This document shows, piece by piece, positions 1-6,173 of a stretch of 8,395 nucleotides of DNA; the first letter of the stretch is position 1, and every line of letters begins with the position of its first letter. The position numbers and the translations under genes are program-made. Source of the DNA: an uncultured Micrococcales bacterium (GTDB lineage Bacteria > Actinomycetota > Actinomycetes > Actinomycetales > Microbacteriaceae); NCBI GenBank assembly GCA_903831585.1, contig CAIKYE010000112.1:1-8395 (forward strand). The letters are read 5' to 3'. A model generated the notes under the pieces. It ran no database searches. It worked only from the letters and a program-made list of their open reading frames with translations, and was not told the DNA's origin.

Positions 1-442
1 CCAGCTTCGAAGTTGTGATTCTCACCTTGTCTCGCAACGACTGACTGATGATTGCGAGATTCAGATCGGTTGAAATCGGGCTCTGCAGCAGAGCCGCGCT
101 GGTTTGCCCGGGAGTCCTGAGCAGAGCCACCAGGCGAGACTGGTCTTGGGTGTCGTTCTCAAGCCTTGGCACCACAGAGTTGATAAGCGACTGAAGGGCA
201 ACCTCATCGCTGGCGTTAGAGGCCGAGAACGTGTTCTGCACGTCGACCACCGCACGCTCTGACTCATCTAGCACCTGGTCGACACGGGTCTGATACAGAC
301 CGTTACCGATGCCGAACGAGAGAAACCCACCTAGAACAACGAGTGCGACGGTTGAAAGCACAATGGTGGTGACCACTGCCCTGGCCTGCAGGTTTCTGCG
401 AAGAAGACCAACGGCGCGCTCAAGAGCGCGACTAAAAAACAT
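1..442 (-). CDS. mtrB: MtrB sensor histidine kinase, N-terminal part (runs off left edge)
   Basis: Translating the minus strand from the ATG at 442-440 gives 147 residues with no stop, open to the left edge, starting MFFSRALERAVGLLRRNLQA. A basic N-terminal segment is followed by one membrane helix at about residues 22-48 (VVTTIVLSTVALVVLGG), then an extracytoplasmic stretch rich in Asp, Glu, Ser and Gln. This is the start of an MtrB-type sensor kinase; the second membrane helix, HAMP, dimerisation and ATPase domains lie outside the window. In the family, MtrB phosphorylates MtrA and the pair controls envelope and cell-division genes. The ATG directly abuts the mtrA stop (TAAATG), so translation is probably coupled; I see no strong ribosome binding site. 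Identity rests on position after mtrA and on the basic-TM-sensor layout, since no catalytic motif is visible. Confidence 0.85.
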   Translation of the reverse strand, partial: MFFSRALERAVGLLRRNLQARAVVTTIVLSTVALVVLGGFLSFGIGNGLYQTRVDQVLDESERAVVDVQNTFSASNASDEVALQSLINSVVPRLENDTQDQSRLVALLRTPGQTSAALLQSPISTDLNLAIISQSLRDKVRITTSKL

Positions 443-1147
443 TTAGTTTGCGCCGGCCTTGTAACCACGACCACGAACGGTCGTTACGATTTGTGGGTCG
501 TCTGGGTTGGCTTCGATCTTCGAACGCAGACGCTGAATGTGCACGTTAACAAGACGGGTGTCGACCTTGCCTTTGAAGTCACTCTCTTCGCTCAGGTTCT
601 TGTGCAGCCAAACCTTCTTGAGCAACTCTTCGCGAGTGAAGGTGTGCTTAGGTTCTTCGGCAATCGTAAGCAGCAAGTTGAACTCGAGCGGTGTCAGCAA
701 AATTTGGGTCGAGCCCCTGGTTACCTCGTATGCCGAAACATCGATGGTTAACGGGCCAATGTGAACTATCGTGTTGTCGCTGCGTTCCGGCAGGTTCATC
801 ACCGCGGTGATTCTGCGAACCAATTCTTTGCCGCCGTAAGGCTTCTTGATATAGTCATCGGCACCGAGTTCTAGCGCGCGCTCGACGTCTTCGACCTCGG
901 TCTTCGCAGAGGCCATGATTACCGGAGTGTTCGAAAGGGCAACAATCTCTTGCAGAATCTCTAGGCCATCTTTACCAGGCAGCATCCAGTCGAGAATTAC
1001 AACGTCTGGCTTGCTGGCTTGAAAAACGTCAACCGCATCGGCACCCGATTCGCAGGTGACCACCGAGTGGCCGGCAATCTCTAGGGTGGCCTGAGCCATT
1101 TCAAGCATTAGCTTTTCGTCTTCGACGACGAGAATCTTCCAGCTCAT
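443..1147 (-). CDS. mtrA: MtrA, OmpR/PhoB-family response regulator
   Basis: This 234-residue protein has a receiver domain (about 1-118) and a winged-helix DNA-binding domain (about 128-232). The receiver has the acidic pocket E9/D10, phosphoacceptor D53 in VVILDWMLPG, the switch Ser80 (MASAK, where family members usually have Thr) and Lys101 before the conserved Pro (YIKKPY). The C-terminal domain carries LTPLEFNLL, DTRLVNVHIQRLRSKIE (recognition helix) and TVRGRGYKAG, all very close to MtrA of mycobacteria. Two oddities: about nine extra residues at 181-195 between the VW of the second helix and the DTRLVN of the recognition helix, and KPYGGKEL where MtrA usually has KPFKPKEL. It is read with mtrB (0-base gap) and follows ahcY by 8 bases, with a clear AGGAG ribosome binding site overlapping the ahcY stop, which supports this start. 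The protein acts in the cytoplasm on DNA. Confidence 0.93.
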   Translation of the reverse strand: MSWKILVVEDEKLMLEMAQATLEIAGHSVVTCESGADAVDVFQASKPDVVILDWMLPGKDGLEILQEIVALSNTPVIMASAKTEVEDVERALELGADDYIKKPYGGKELVRRITAVMNLPERSDNTIVHIGPLTIDVSAYEVTRGSTQILLTPLEFNLLLTIAEEPKHTFTREELLKKVWLHKNLSEESDFKGKVDTRLVNVHIQRLRSKIEANPDDPQIVTTVRGRGYKAGAN

Positions 1148-1152
1148 TGCTA

Positions 1153-1157
1153 CTCCT
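1153..1157 (-). promoter_or_regulatory. Ribosome binding site of mtrA
   Basis: On the minus strand AGGAG lies 5 bases before the mtrA ATG and shares its first two bases (AG) with the ahcY stop codon TAG (1158-1156). A ribosome finishing ahcY is therefore placed on the mtrA start, which suggests coupled translation. It is the clearest Shine-Dalgarno sequence in the block. Confidence 0.75.
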
Positions 1158-2631
1158 AATACCTGTAGTGCTCAACCTTGAACGGGCCGTTGGCTGAAAC
1201 ACCAATGTAGCGAGCCTGCTCAGAAGTAAGTTGGGTCAATTCAACACCCAAAGCGGCTAGGTGCAAACTGGCAACCTTCTCGTCGAGGTGCTTTGGCAAA
1301 ATGTGAACGCCAAGCTCGAACTGGTCGGTTTTGGTGAAGAGCTCAATCTGCGCGAGCACCTGGTTGCTGAATGAATTACTCATTACAAAGCTCGGGTGAC
1401 CCGTGGCGTTGCCAAGGTTCATAAGTCTGCCCTCGCTGAGAATCAGCACAGAGCGGCCGTTCGGCAGGCGCCACTCGTGAACCTGCGGCTTGATCTCGAC
1501 CTTTTCGACACCCTTGATCTGCGAGATTCCGGCCATGTCAACCTCGTCGTCGAAGTGACCGACGTTTGCAACGACTGCAAGGTGCTTCATCTGCAAGAGG
1601 TGCTCCGGGCGAATGATGTGGGTGTTTCCGGTAGCGGTGATAAAGATGTCGACGGTTTCGATTACCGACTCGAGTCTGGCAACCTGAAAGCCATCCATGG
1701 CCGCTTGCAAAGCACAGATCGGGTCAACTTCGCTCACGATTACTCGAGCGCCCTGGCCGCGCATCGCCTCTGCCGAGCCCTTGCCAACATCGCCATAGCC
1801 GGCAACGAAAACCGTCTTGCCACCGATCAACACATCGGTTGCACGATTCAAACCATCTGGCAGCGAGTGGCGAATGCCGTACTTGTTATCGAACTTCGAT
1901 TTGGTGACCGAGTCGTTGACGTTGATCGCGGTAAACAAAAGCTCGCCGCGCTTGTGAAATTCATACAGACGGTGAACACCGGTTGTGGTTTCTTCGGTGA
2001 CACCTTTGATCTCGGTTGCGATCTGCGTGAAGCGATTCGGCGATGTCTTGAGTGACGATCGAAGCAACTCGAGAATCACGCCATACTCTTCGCTGTCATC
2101 GAGTCCGGTTGGAGGAACCGAACCAGACAGTTCGAACTCGCGACCCTTGTGCACCAAAAGTGTTGCGTCGCCACCGTCATCGAGAATCATGTTTGGGCCG
2201 ATGTAGCTCTTGCCTTCGGCAGCAGCTTCGCTAGACCAATCGAAAATGCGATCTGTGCACCACCAGTATTCGGTGAGCGTCTCGCCCTTCCAAGCGAAGA
2301 CCGGAGTTCCGCTCGGAGCGTCTACGGTTCCCTGCGCTCCGACAACCACGGCCGCCGCAGCTTCATCCTGGGTAGAGAAAATGTTGCATGAGGCCCAGCG
2401 CACCTGTGCGCCGAGTGCAACCAAAGTTTCGATAAGCACCGCGGTCTGCACGGTCATGTGCAATGAGCCAGCAATGCGAGCACCTCTAAGCGGTTGGGTT
2501 GCCGAGAACTCGGCGCGCAGTGCCATGAGACCCGGCATCTCGTTTTCGGCAAGTCGAATTTGGTGACGTCCGGCTTCGGCTAGGGCTAAATCTTTGACTC
2601 GAAAGTCGAACGTGGTTTCTTGGCGGCTCAT
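1156..2631 (-). CDS. ahcY: Adenosylhomocysteinase (S-adenosyl-L-homocysteine hydrolase)
   Basis: This 491-residue cytoplasmic NAD-dependent enzyme reversibly splits S-adenosylhomocysteine into adenosine and homocysteine, clearing the inhibitory product of methyltransferases. Visible motifs in order: EMPGLMALR (31-39), [16 protein letters not shown] (55-70), CNIFSTQD (82-89), [11 protein letters not shown] (147-157), [14 protein letters not shown] (210-223), [16 protein letters not shown] (237-252) with the catalytic Lys/Asp/Asn region, the NAD-binding GYGDVGKG (278-285), NVGHFDDE (356-363), [17 protein letters not shown] (405-421) and the closing HYRY tail. Length is normal for the longer bacterial form (Mtb type). 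It starts 10 bases after the manB stop with no evident ribosome binding site in that gap, and is followed by mtrA after 8 bases, so it is probably co-transcribed with manB and mtrAB. There is no room for a riboswitch upstream. Confidence 0.98.
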   Translation of the reverse strand: MSRQETTFDFRVKDLALAEAGRHQIRLAENEMPGLMALRAEFSATQPLRGARIAGSLHMTVQTAVLIETLVALGAQVRWASCNIFSTQDEAAAAVVVGAQGTVDAPSGTPVFAWKGETLTEYWWCTDRIFDWSSEAAAEGKSYIGPNMILDDGGDATLLVHKGREFELSGSVPPTGLDDSEEYGVILELLRSSLKTSPNRFTQIATEIKGVTEETTTGVHRLYEFHKRGELLFTAINVNDSVTKSKFDNKYGIRHSLPDGLNRATDVLIGGKTVFVAGYGDVGKGSAEAMRGQGARVIVSEVDPICALQAAMDGFQVARLESVIETVDIFITATGNTHIIRPEHLLQMKHLAVVANVGHFDDEVDMAGISQIKGVEKVEIKPQVHEWRLPNGRSVLILSEGRLMNLGNATGHPSFVMSNSFSNQVLAQIELFTKTDQFELGVHILPKHLDEKVASLHLAALGVELTQLTSEQARYIGVSANGPFKVEHYRY

Positions 2632-2641
2632 GCCGAATAGT

Positions 2642-4285
2642 TTAAGCCCGAATTAGGGCAAGAACTTCGTCACGGATGGCGCGCATCGTCGATTCGTTTG
2701 CGGCTTCGAGGTTTAGGCGCACCAGCGGTTCGGTGTTTGAGGCTCGCACGTTGAACCACCACCAGTTGGCCTGTGCCCCAGATGACAGCGTGATGCCATC
2801 GAACTCTTCGAGGTTGGCTCGGTTCTCGAAGGCTGCCAGAATGCGGTCTTTCGCGGCCTGAACGTCTGCGACAGTCGAGTTGATCTCGCCACTCAAGAAA
2901 TAGGGGTTGTACTGGCGGGCGAATTCGCTTAGCGGCAGGGGTTGCGAGCCGAACTCGGCGAGCACGTGCATCGCAGCCAGCATGCCGTTATCGGCTCCCC
3001 AGAAGTCTCTGAAGTAATAGTGTGCCGAGTGCTCGCCACCGAAGATTGCGTTGGTGGCAGCCATCTGATCTTTGATCAGCGAGTGACCAACCTTGGTGCG
3101 AACTGCGCGAGCACCATCTTCTTCGATGACCTCGCGAACAATGTTCGAGACAAGCAAGTTGTGCAAGACCGCAATCGGTGAACCGGGATTAATCAATTTC
3201 TCACGCGCAATTTCACGTCTGGCAACAATCGCAGTGATCGCAGATGGGGTGACCGGCGCGCCGGTTTCGTCAACCACGAAGCAGCGATCTGCATCACCGT
3301 CAAAAGCAAGACCGAGGTCTGCGCCGTGCTCGACTACCGCGCGCTGAAGGTCGACGATGTTCTTAGCATCGAGCGGGTTCGCCTCGTGATTCGGAAAACT
3401 TCCATCGAGCTCGAAATACATCGGAATGATTTCGAGCGGCAGAGCCGAGAGACCAGTTGACGAGCCAAGCACTGCCGGCACAGTTAAACCTCCCATGCCA
3501 TTGCCTGCATCGACCACAATCTTTAGCGGGCGAATCGAGGTTAGATCTACGAGTTCGCGCAAGTAGTTGGCGTAGCCAGATAGCACATCGAGTTCGCGAT
3601 AGCTGCCGGGCTGGGCAACTTCGGCGATTCCATTGTCTAGATAAATCTGTGCACGATCGCGAATTGCTGCCAAGCCGGTGTCGATGCTGATGCCCTTGGC
3701 CCCCGCACGCGAGAACTTAATTCCGTTGTATGAAGCGGGGTTGTGCGAGGCCGTAAACATGGCAGCTGGTGCGTCGAGGTATCCGCTTGCAAAATAGGAC
3801 TCGTCTGTTGAGCACAAGCCGATTGAAACAACGTTTGCTCCGCGAGCTCGAGCACCTTTGGCGAAGGCCGCGGCGAATTCTGGTGATGAGTCACGCATGT
3901 CGTGACCGACCACGACGTCTTTGCCGGCGGCCGATACTTCGTCGACGAAGGCGGCGGCTAGTGCGCTCACAATTTCGGGGGTCACTTGAGAGCCGACCAG
4001 GCCTCGCACGTCGTAGCTTTTGACAATGGCGTTTAGTGACATGTTTTTATTGCTCTCATCTGTTGAAAATTCTTGTGATTCACGAGGAACCGTCGCGTGC
4101 CTGATCAGCTGCCAGCCCTGCGGTGCGGTCAGCCTTTTGGCGTGTTTCTCGCAGAGGTCGTAGGCATGTGGCTCGTGAACCAGAGTCAACTGCCCAAGAA
4201 CCGCGGTGCGATCTTCGTGCGAATAGGTGAGGGTGGCTACGGCTTGCTGACTGCAAGTCACCTTGGAGCAGGGCCGAGTGTTCAT
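2642..4285 (-). CDS. manB: DUF3499 zinc-ribbon-like domain fused to phosphomannomutase/phosphoglucomutase ManB
   Basis: One uninterrupted 547-codon frame holds two proteins that are normally separate neighbours. Residues 1 to about 65 match DUF3499: C6 and C11 near the N-terminus, [13 protein letters not shown], then [19 protein letters not shown] with C45 and H48, so a C-x4-C...C-x2-H metal site is likely. A polar linker (about 66-81) leads to M82 (ATG at 4042-4040), where the phosphohexomutase begins (SYDVRG). ManB motifs: TASHNP with the phosphoserine S180, metal-binding DGDADR (329-334), sugar-recognition GEHS (417-420) and phosphate-binding RASNTEP (514-520). The enzyme interconverts hexose 6- and 1-phosphates, feeding GDP-mannose and related sugar nucleotides; mannose versus glucose preference cannot be told from sequence. 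M82 could also be used as an internal start, since GAGAG lies 10 bases before it, giving a free 466-residue ManB. DUF3499 has no stop of its own in this frame. The start at 4285 has a -10-like box 7 bases upstream and appears leaderless. Confidence 0.92.
   Translation of the reverse strand: MNTRPCSKVTCSQQAVATLTYSHEDRTAVLGQLTLVHEPHAYDLCEKHAKRLTAPQGWQLIRHATVPRESQEFSTDESNKNMSLNAIVKSYDVRGLVGSQVTPEIVSALAAAFVDEVSAAGKDVVVGHDMRDSSPEFAAAFAKGARARGANVVSIGLCSTDESYFASGYLDAPAAMFTASHNPASYNGIKFSRAGAKGISIDTGLAAIRDRAQIYLDNGIAEVAQPGSYRELDVLSGYANYLRELVDLTSIRPLKIVVDAGNGMGGLTVPAVLGSSTGLSALPLEIIPMYFELDGSFPNHEANPLDAKNIVDLQRAVVEHGADLGLAFDGDADRCFVVDETGAPVTPSAITAIVARREIAREKLINPGSPIAVLHNLLVSNIVREVIEEDGARAVRTKVGHSLIKDQMAATNAIFGGEHSAHYYFRDFWGADNGMLAAMHVLAEFGSQPLPLSEFARQYNPYFLSGEINSTVADVQAAKDRILAAFENRANLEEFDGITLSSGAQANWWWFNVRASNTEPLVRLNLEAANESTMRAIRDEVLALIRA
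4040..4057 (-). promoter_or_regulatory. Possible internal translation start for stand-alone ManB
   Basis: On the minus strand a purine-rich GAGAG is followed after 10 bases by ATG (4042-4040), exactly where the phosphomutase domain begins ([14 protein letters not shown]). The spacing is somewhat long and the match to the anti-Shine-Dalgarno is modest. If used, the locus would make both a 547-residue fusion and a 466-residue ManB. Confidence 0.35.
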
Positions 4286-4298
4286 CGGGTCAAGAATA
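4286..4298 (-). promoter_or_regulatory. Leaderless-type promoter (-10 box) of the DUF3499-manB operon
   Basis: On the minus strand TATTCT (4298-4293) fits the TAnnnT -10 consensus and ends 7 bases before the ATG at 4285. That is the spacing expected if transcription starts on the A of the start codon. No Shine-Dalgarno sequence fits in between, and no convincing -35 was found. Leaderless transcripts are common in actinobacteria. It overlaps the opposite-strand -10 box by two bases. Confidence 0.55.
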
Positions 4299-4305
4299 CA
4301 ATGAC
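4289..4305. repeat. Short inverted repeat GTCA-N9-TGAC over the divergent promoters
   Basis: GTCA (4289-4292) and TGAC (4302-4305) form perfect 4-base arms around a 9-base centre at 4297, almost exactly the symmetry point of the two opposed -10 boxes. It could be a small operator for a dimeric regulator or simply a by-product of promoter symmetry; four-base arms are weak evidence. Confidence 0.3.
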
Positions 4306-4308
4306 GCT
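4297..4308 (+). promoter_or_regulatory. Leaderless-type promoter (-10 box) of the metallopeptidase-family gene
   Basis: TACAAT (4297-4302) is a near-consensus -10 hexamer, and 6 bases separate it from the ATG at 4309, so transcription would begin at or next to the start codon. There is no ribosome binding site before this ATG, which agrees with leaderless initiation. The -35 region is not recognisable. Its first two bases are shared with the minus-strand -10 box. Confidence 0.6.
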
Positions 4309-4728
4309 ATGAGTGCTAGCCGTGGAAGCCACAGAGACCGCCACGGGCGCGGGCTTCGCAGACCCATCCTGGCTGGCCTGTTCAAGGTCGGCGAGAGTCG
4401 GTTGGCAAGTTTTGGCCAGATTGTTTCTGGCACCTGCGACTACCTCAAGGCGGCGTGGCCCGACGAACTCGACAAACTCAAGTGGCGCATAATCGATGCT
4501 CCGGTCATCAAAGACTCGACCGAGCAGGTCGCACGTTGGTCGGTAAACAAGAAGGCATTCGAGATCACGATCTATCGTCTTCCGATTGAACGCATGGGGC
4601 ACTCACGCAGACCAGATGCGCTCGACGAGCGAATGCATATCGAACAGTATGTTTTCACGGCAGTCGGCGAACTAATTGACAAAGATCCGTGGGAACTGAT
4701 TCCCGACCGCTATAGAAAAGACGACTAG
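4309..4728 (+). CDS. Metallopeptidase-family (DUF1025/zincin-like) protein, likely without the zinc site
   Basis: This 139-residue protein begins with a basic segment (SRGSHRDRHGRGLRRPIL) typical of the small actinobacterial metallopeptidase-family protein next to DUF3499 (Rv3259-like). It continues with a helix-strand core including FEITIYRLPIERM (84-96) and a final helix HIEQYVFTAVGELIDKDP (110-127) ending IPDRY. In related proteins, as I recall them, this last helix carries a His-Glu pair (HExxx...). Aligning on VGELIDKDP puts E112-Q113 at that place, so the zinc-binding and catalytic residues seem to be missing; the nearby H110 is out of register. No signal peptide or membrane segment is present, so it is probably cytoplasmic. 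It is the only plus-strand gene, sharing a 23-base spacer with DUF3499-manB and converging on the DUF5719 gene with 11 bases between stops. The molecular function of the family is not established; a non-enzymatic role is inference. Confidence 0.8.
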   Translation: MSASRGSHRDRHGRGLRRPILAGLFKVGESRLASFGQIVSGTCDYLKAAWPDELDKLKWRIIDAPVIKDSTEQVARWSVNKKAFEITIYRLPIERMGHSRRPDALDERMHIEQYVFTAVGELIDKDPWELIPDRYRKDD

Positions 4729-4736
4729 CTAAGTCG
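4711..4736 (-). terminator. Weak candidate intrinsic terminator after the DUF5719 gene
   Basis: On the minus strand, 3 bases after the DUF5719 stop, CGACT pairs with AGTCG around the 5-base loop TAGCT (4736-4722). The run TCTTTTCT (4721-4714) follows directly. Position and T-rich tail fit a Rho-independent terminator, but the 5-bp stem with three GC pairs is weak. It lies inside the 3' end of the convergent gene. No T-tract follows the hairpin on the plus strand. Confidence 0.35.
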
Positions 4737-4739
4737 AAC

Positions 4740-6173
4740 CTAGCGAACTCGAACCGAAACCTGGCCGCCCAGATTCTTGTAATTCACCATGTCGAGATTG
4801 GCAACCATGCCGTCGACATCAACAACCAGGTTGGCAGCGACAGATTTATCTTTAGCAACAATCGTCACGGTCTTTGCGTTATCAACTTTGATCACAACCA
4901 TCGAGCTTGCGGCAATCACACGTGCCACTCCGTTGACGGTTACGTTGACCGGCTCCTGGTTTGGATTTGCAATAGTCAACTTGCTAATGCCTGCCGCCGG
5001 CACGGTGAGCTGTCTTGACCCGACAAATGTTTCTGCGGCTTGAAGCCAAGTGAAGTCGGTGTTGGGTGCCTTGGTTTTGTCTGTGCGCACCAGTCGAATC
5101 GAAGCCGTGATGTTCTGATCTGCATTGATGAACGCCGAGTAGTCGCCATTGGCAAGTGCCGGAATTTCGAAGTCTTGAACGGTCTTCGCAGAAACCGAGT
5201 CTTGAATAACTGTGCCAAAAGTTTTTTCTGTCGCGCCGTTGATTTGCGCCGTGAAAGTTGCTTTGCTCTCGCTCGGGTTGAAAACTCGGAGCACCGGTGT
5301 CAAATCTGAGTAGTCGCGGTTCGCTGCTTTCAATTCGGCTGCATCGGCCGCTCCCCTGATTAAGACACCGGGTATGACTAATGACTTCGCAAAGACCGTT
5401 GCCGGTGAAACGAAGTCGACACCGGCATAGAGCAGACCGCGAACGGTTCGCTGCTGCAACCAGGCGGCAACTGCACCGCTCGAGCTCGAGACATGGATTA
5501 CAAAAGTTCTGGTTTCCGGAATCAGCGAGGACAACGGAACGACCGTCTGTGTGCCGGCCGATATCGAGATTCCGCTTAGGCCCGAAGCTTGAACCGGGCC
5601 ACCCTCAGAGAAGACCTCGAGGCTCACCGTGATATCGACAAGGCTCGGATTAGCAAGCAGCAGCAGGGTTTCTCGTCCCGTGGCAGCACTGCCGCCGACC
5701 AACCAAATCTCCGGGCTCGGGGCTTGGCAAGAGGCAGCCAAGAGGCCGTTCAACCTTGGCGAAACAGCTTTTTGCGCCTGAGCAATGTTGATCATGGTGC
5801 TGCCCTGTTCGCCTGAATCACCCCTGGTTGCAAAAACCGTGCCGGCCTGCGAGATGGTGCTAAAGGTCTCTGCCGAATAGCTGTCGTAGTAACCGTCGGC
5901 AAGGTATCGCTGTTCGAATGTCTCGGCTCCGGCGGCGACCGTTCCCATAACACTCGCGGCACCAATGCGACTGAAACTGCCAACTGCTGTTCCACTAGTT
6001 CCACCCGAATTGATAGCCGCCCCCGGACAAATCAGATTCAAGTCTCGTGCCTGCACAGTCAGTTGGGGTGCCGTGGCTAGCTGACCCACTTGAAAAGTTG
6101 ACGGTGAGACAAACACAGCCCCAATTGCCAGCAGTGCAACGATGCTGAGCAGACTTATCAGGCGCTTAATCAT
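4740..6173 (-). CDS. DUF5719 family exported protein
   Basis: From the ATG at 6173 this is 477 residues. Residues 1-22 (MIKRLISLLSIVALLAIGAV) form a basic N-terminus plus hydrophobic helix, acting as signal peptide or signal anchor; there is no lipobox Cys. The rest is rich in Ala, Ser, Thr and Val and looks like repeated beta-sandwich segments outside the membrane. Family-like motifs: LICPGAAI (47-54), EIWLVGGSAATGRETLLLLANPS (155-177), GVDFVSPATVFAKSLVIPGV (251-270) and LRVFNPSE (295-302). Only two cysteines occur, C49 and C149, both in family-like motifs, so a disulfide is plausible. The frame stays open upstream to an ATG at 6254, but the 6173 start is preferred: it gives a proper signal sequence, has GGGTGAG four bases upstream, and overlaps the preceding gene by 8 bases. 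The function of DUF5719 is unknown; constant pairing with the large glycosyltransferase suggests a surface-glycan role at the cell envelope (inference). Confidence 0.88.
   Translation of the reverse strand: MIKRLISLLSIVALLAIGAVFVSPSTFQVGQLATAPQLTVQARDLNLICPGAAINSGGTSGTAVGSFSRIGAASVMGTVAAGAETFEQRYLADGYYDSYSAETFSTISQAGTVFATRGDSGEQGSTMINIAQAQKAVSPRLNGLLAASCQAPSPEIWLVGGSAATGRETLLLLANPSLVDITVSLEVFSEGGPVQASGLSGISISAGTQTVVPLSSLIPETRTFVIHVSSSSGAVAAWLQQRTVRGLLYAGVDFVSPATVFAKSLVIPGVLIRGAADAAELKAANRDYSDLTPVLRVFNPSESKATFTAQINGATEKTFGTVIQDSVSAKTVQDFEIPALANGDYSAFINADQNITASIRLVRTDKTKAPNTDFTWLQAAETFVGSRQLTVPAAGISKLTIANPNQEPVNVTVNGVARVIAASSMVVIKVDNAKTVTIVAKDKSVAANLVVDVDGMVANLDMVNYKNLGGQVSVRVR

Noticed and set aside
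61..267. 68-residue minus-strand frame at the left end
   Set aside because: It lies in a different frame from the continuous mtrB translation that starts at 442 and runs through this region to the edge.
1396..2055. 219-residue open frame on the plus strand inside ahcY
   Set aside because: It is antisense to the fully conserved adenosylhomocysteinase. The composition is that of a mirror frame, with no recognisable domain and no ribosome binding site or promoter; long antisense frames over this gene are a familiar artefact.
2210..2566. 118-residue plus-strand open frame over the start of ahcY
   Set aside because: It is a shadow of ahcY with no domain, and it overlaps several other shadow frames.
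2632..2641. S-adenosylhomocysteine riboswitch before ahcY
   Set aside because: Only 10 bases separate the manB stop from the ahcY start, so there is no leader that could hold one.
4282..4602. 106-residue minus-strand frame opposite the metallopeptidase-family gene
   Set aside because: The plus-strand protein has family-like sequence and a good -10 box. This frame would run through the divergent promoter and overlap the start of the DUF3499-manB gene out of frame.
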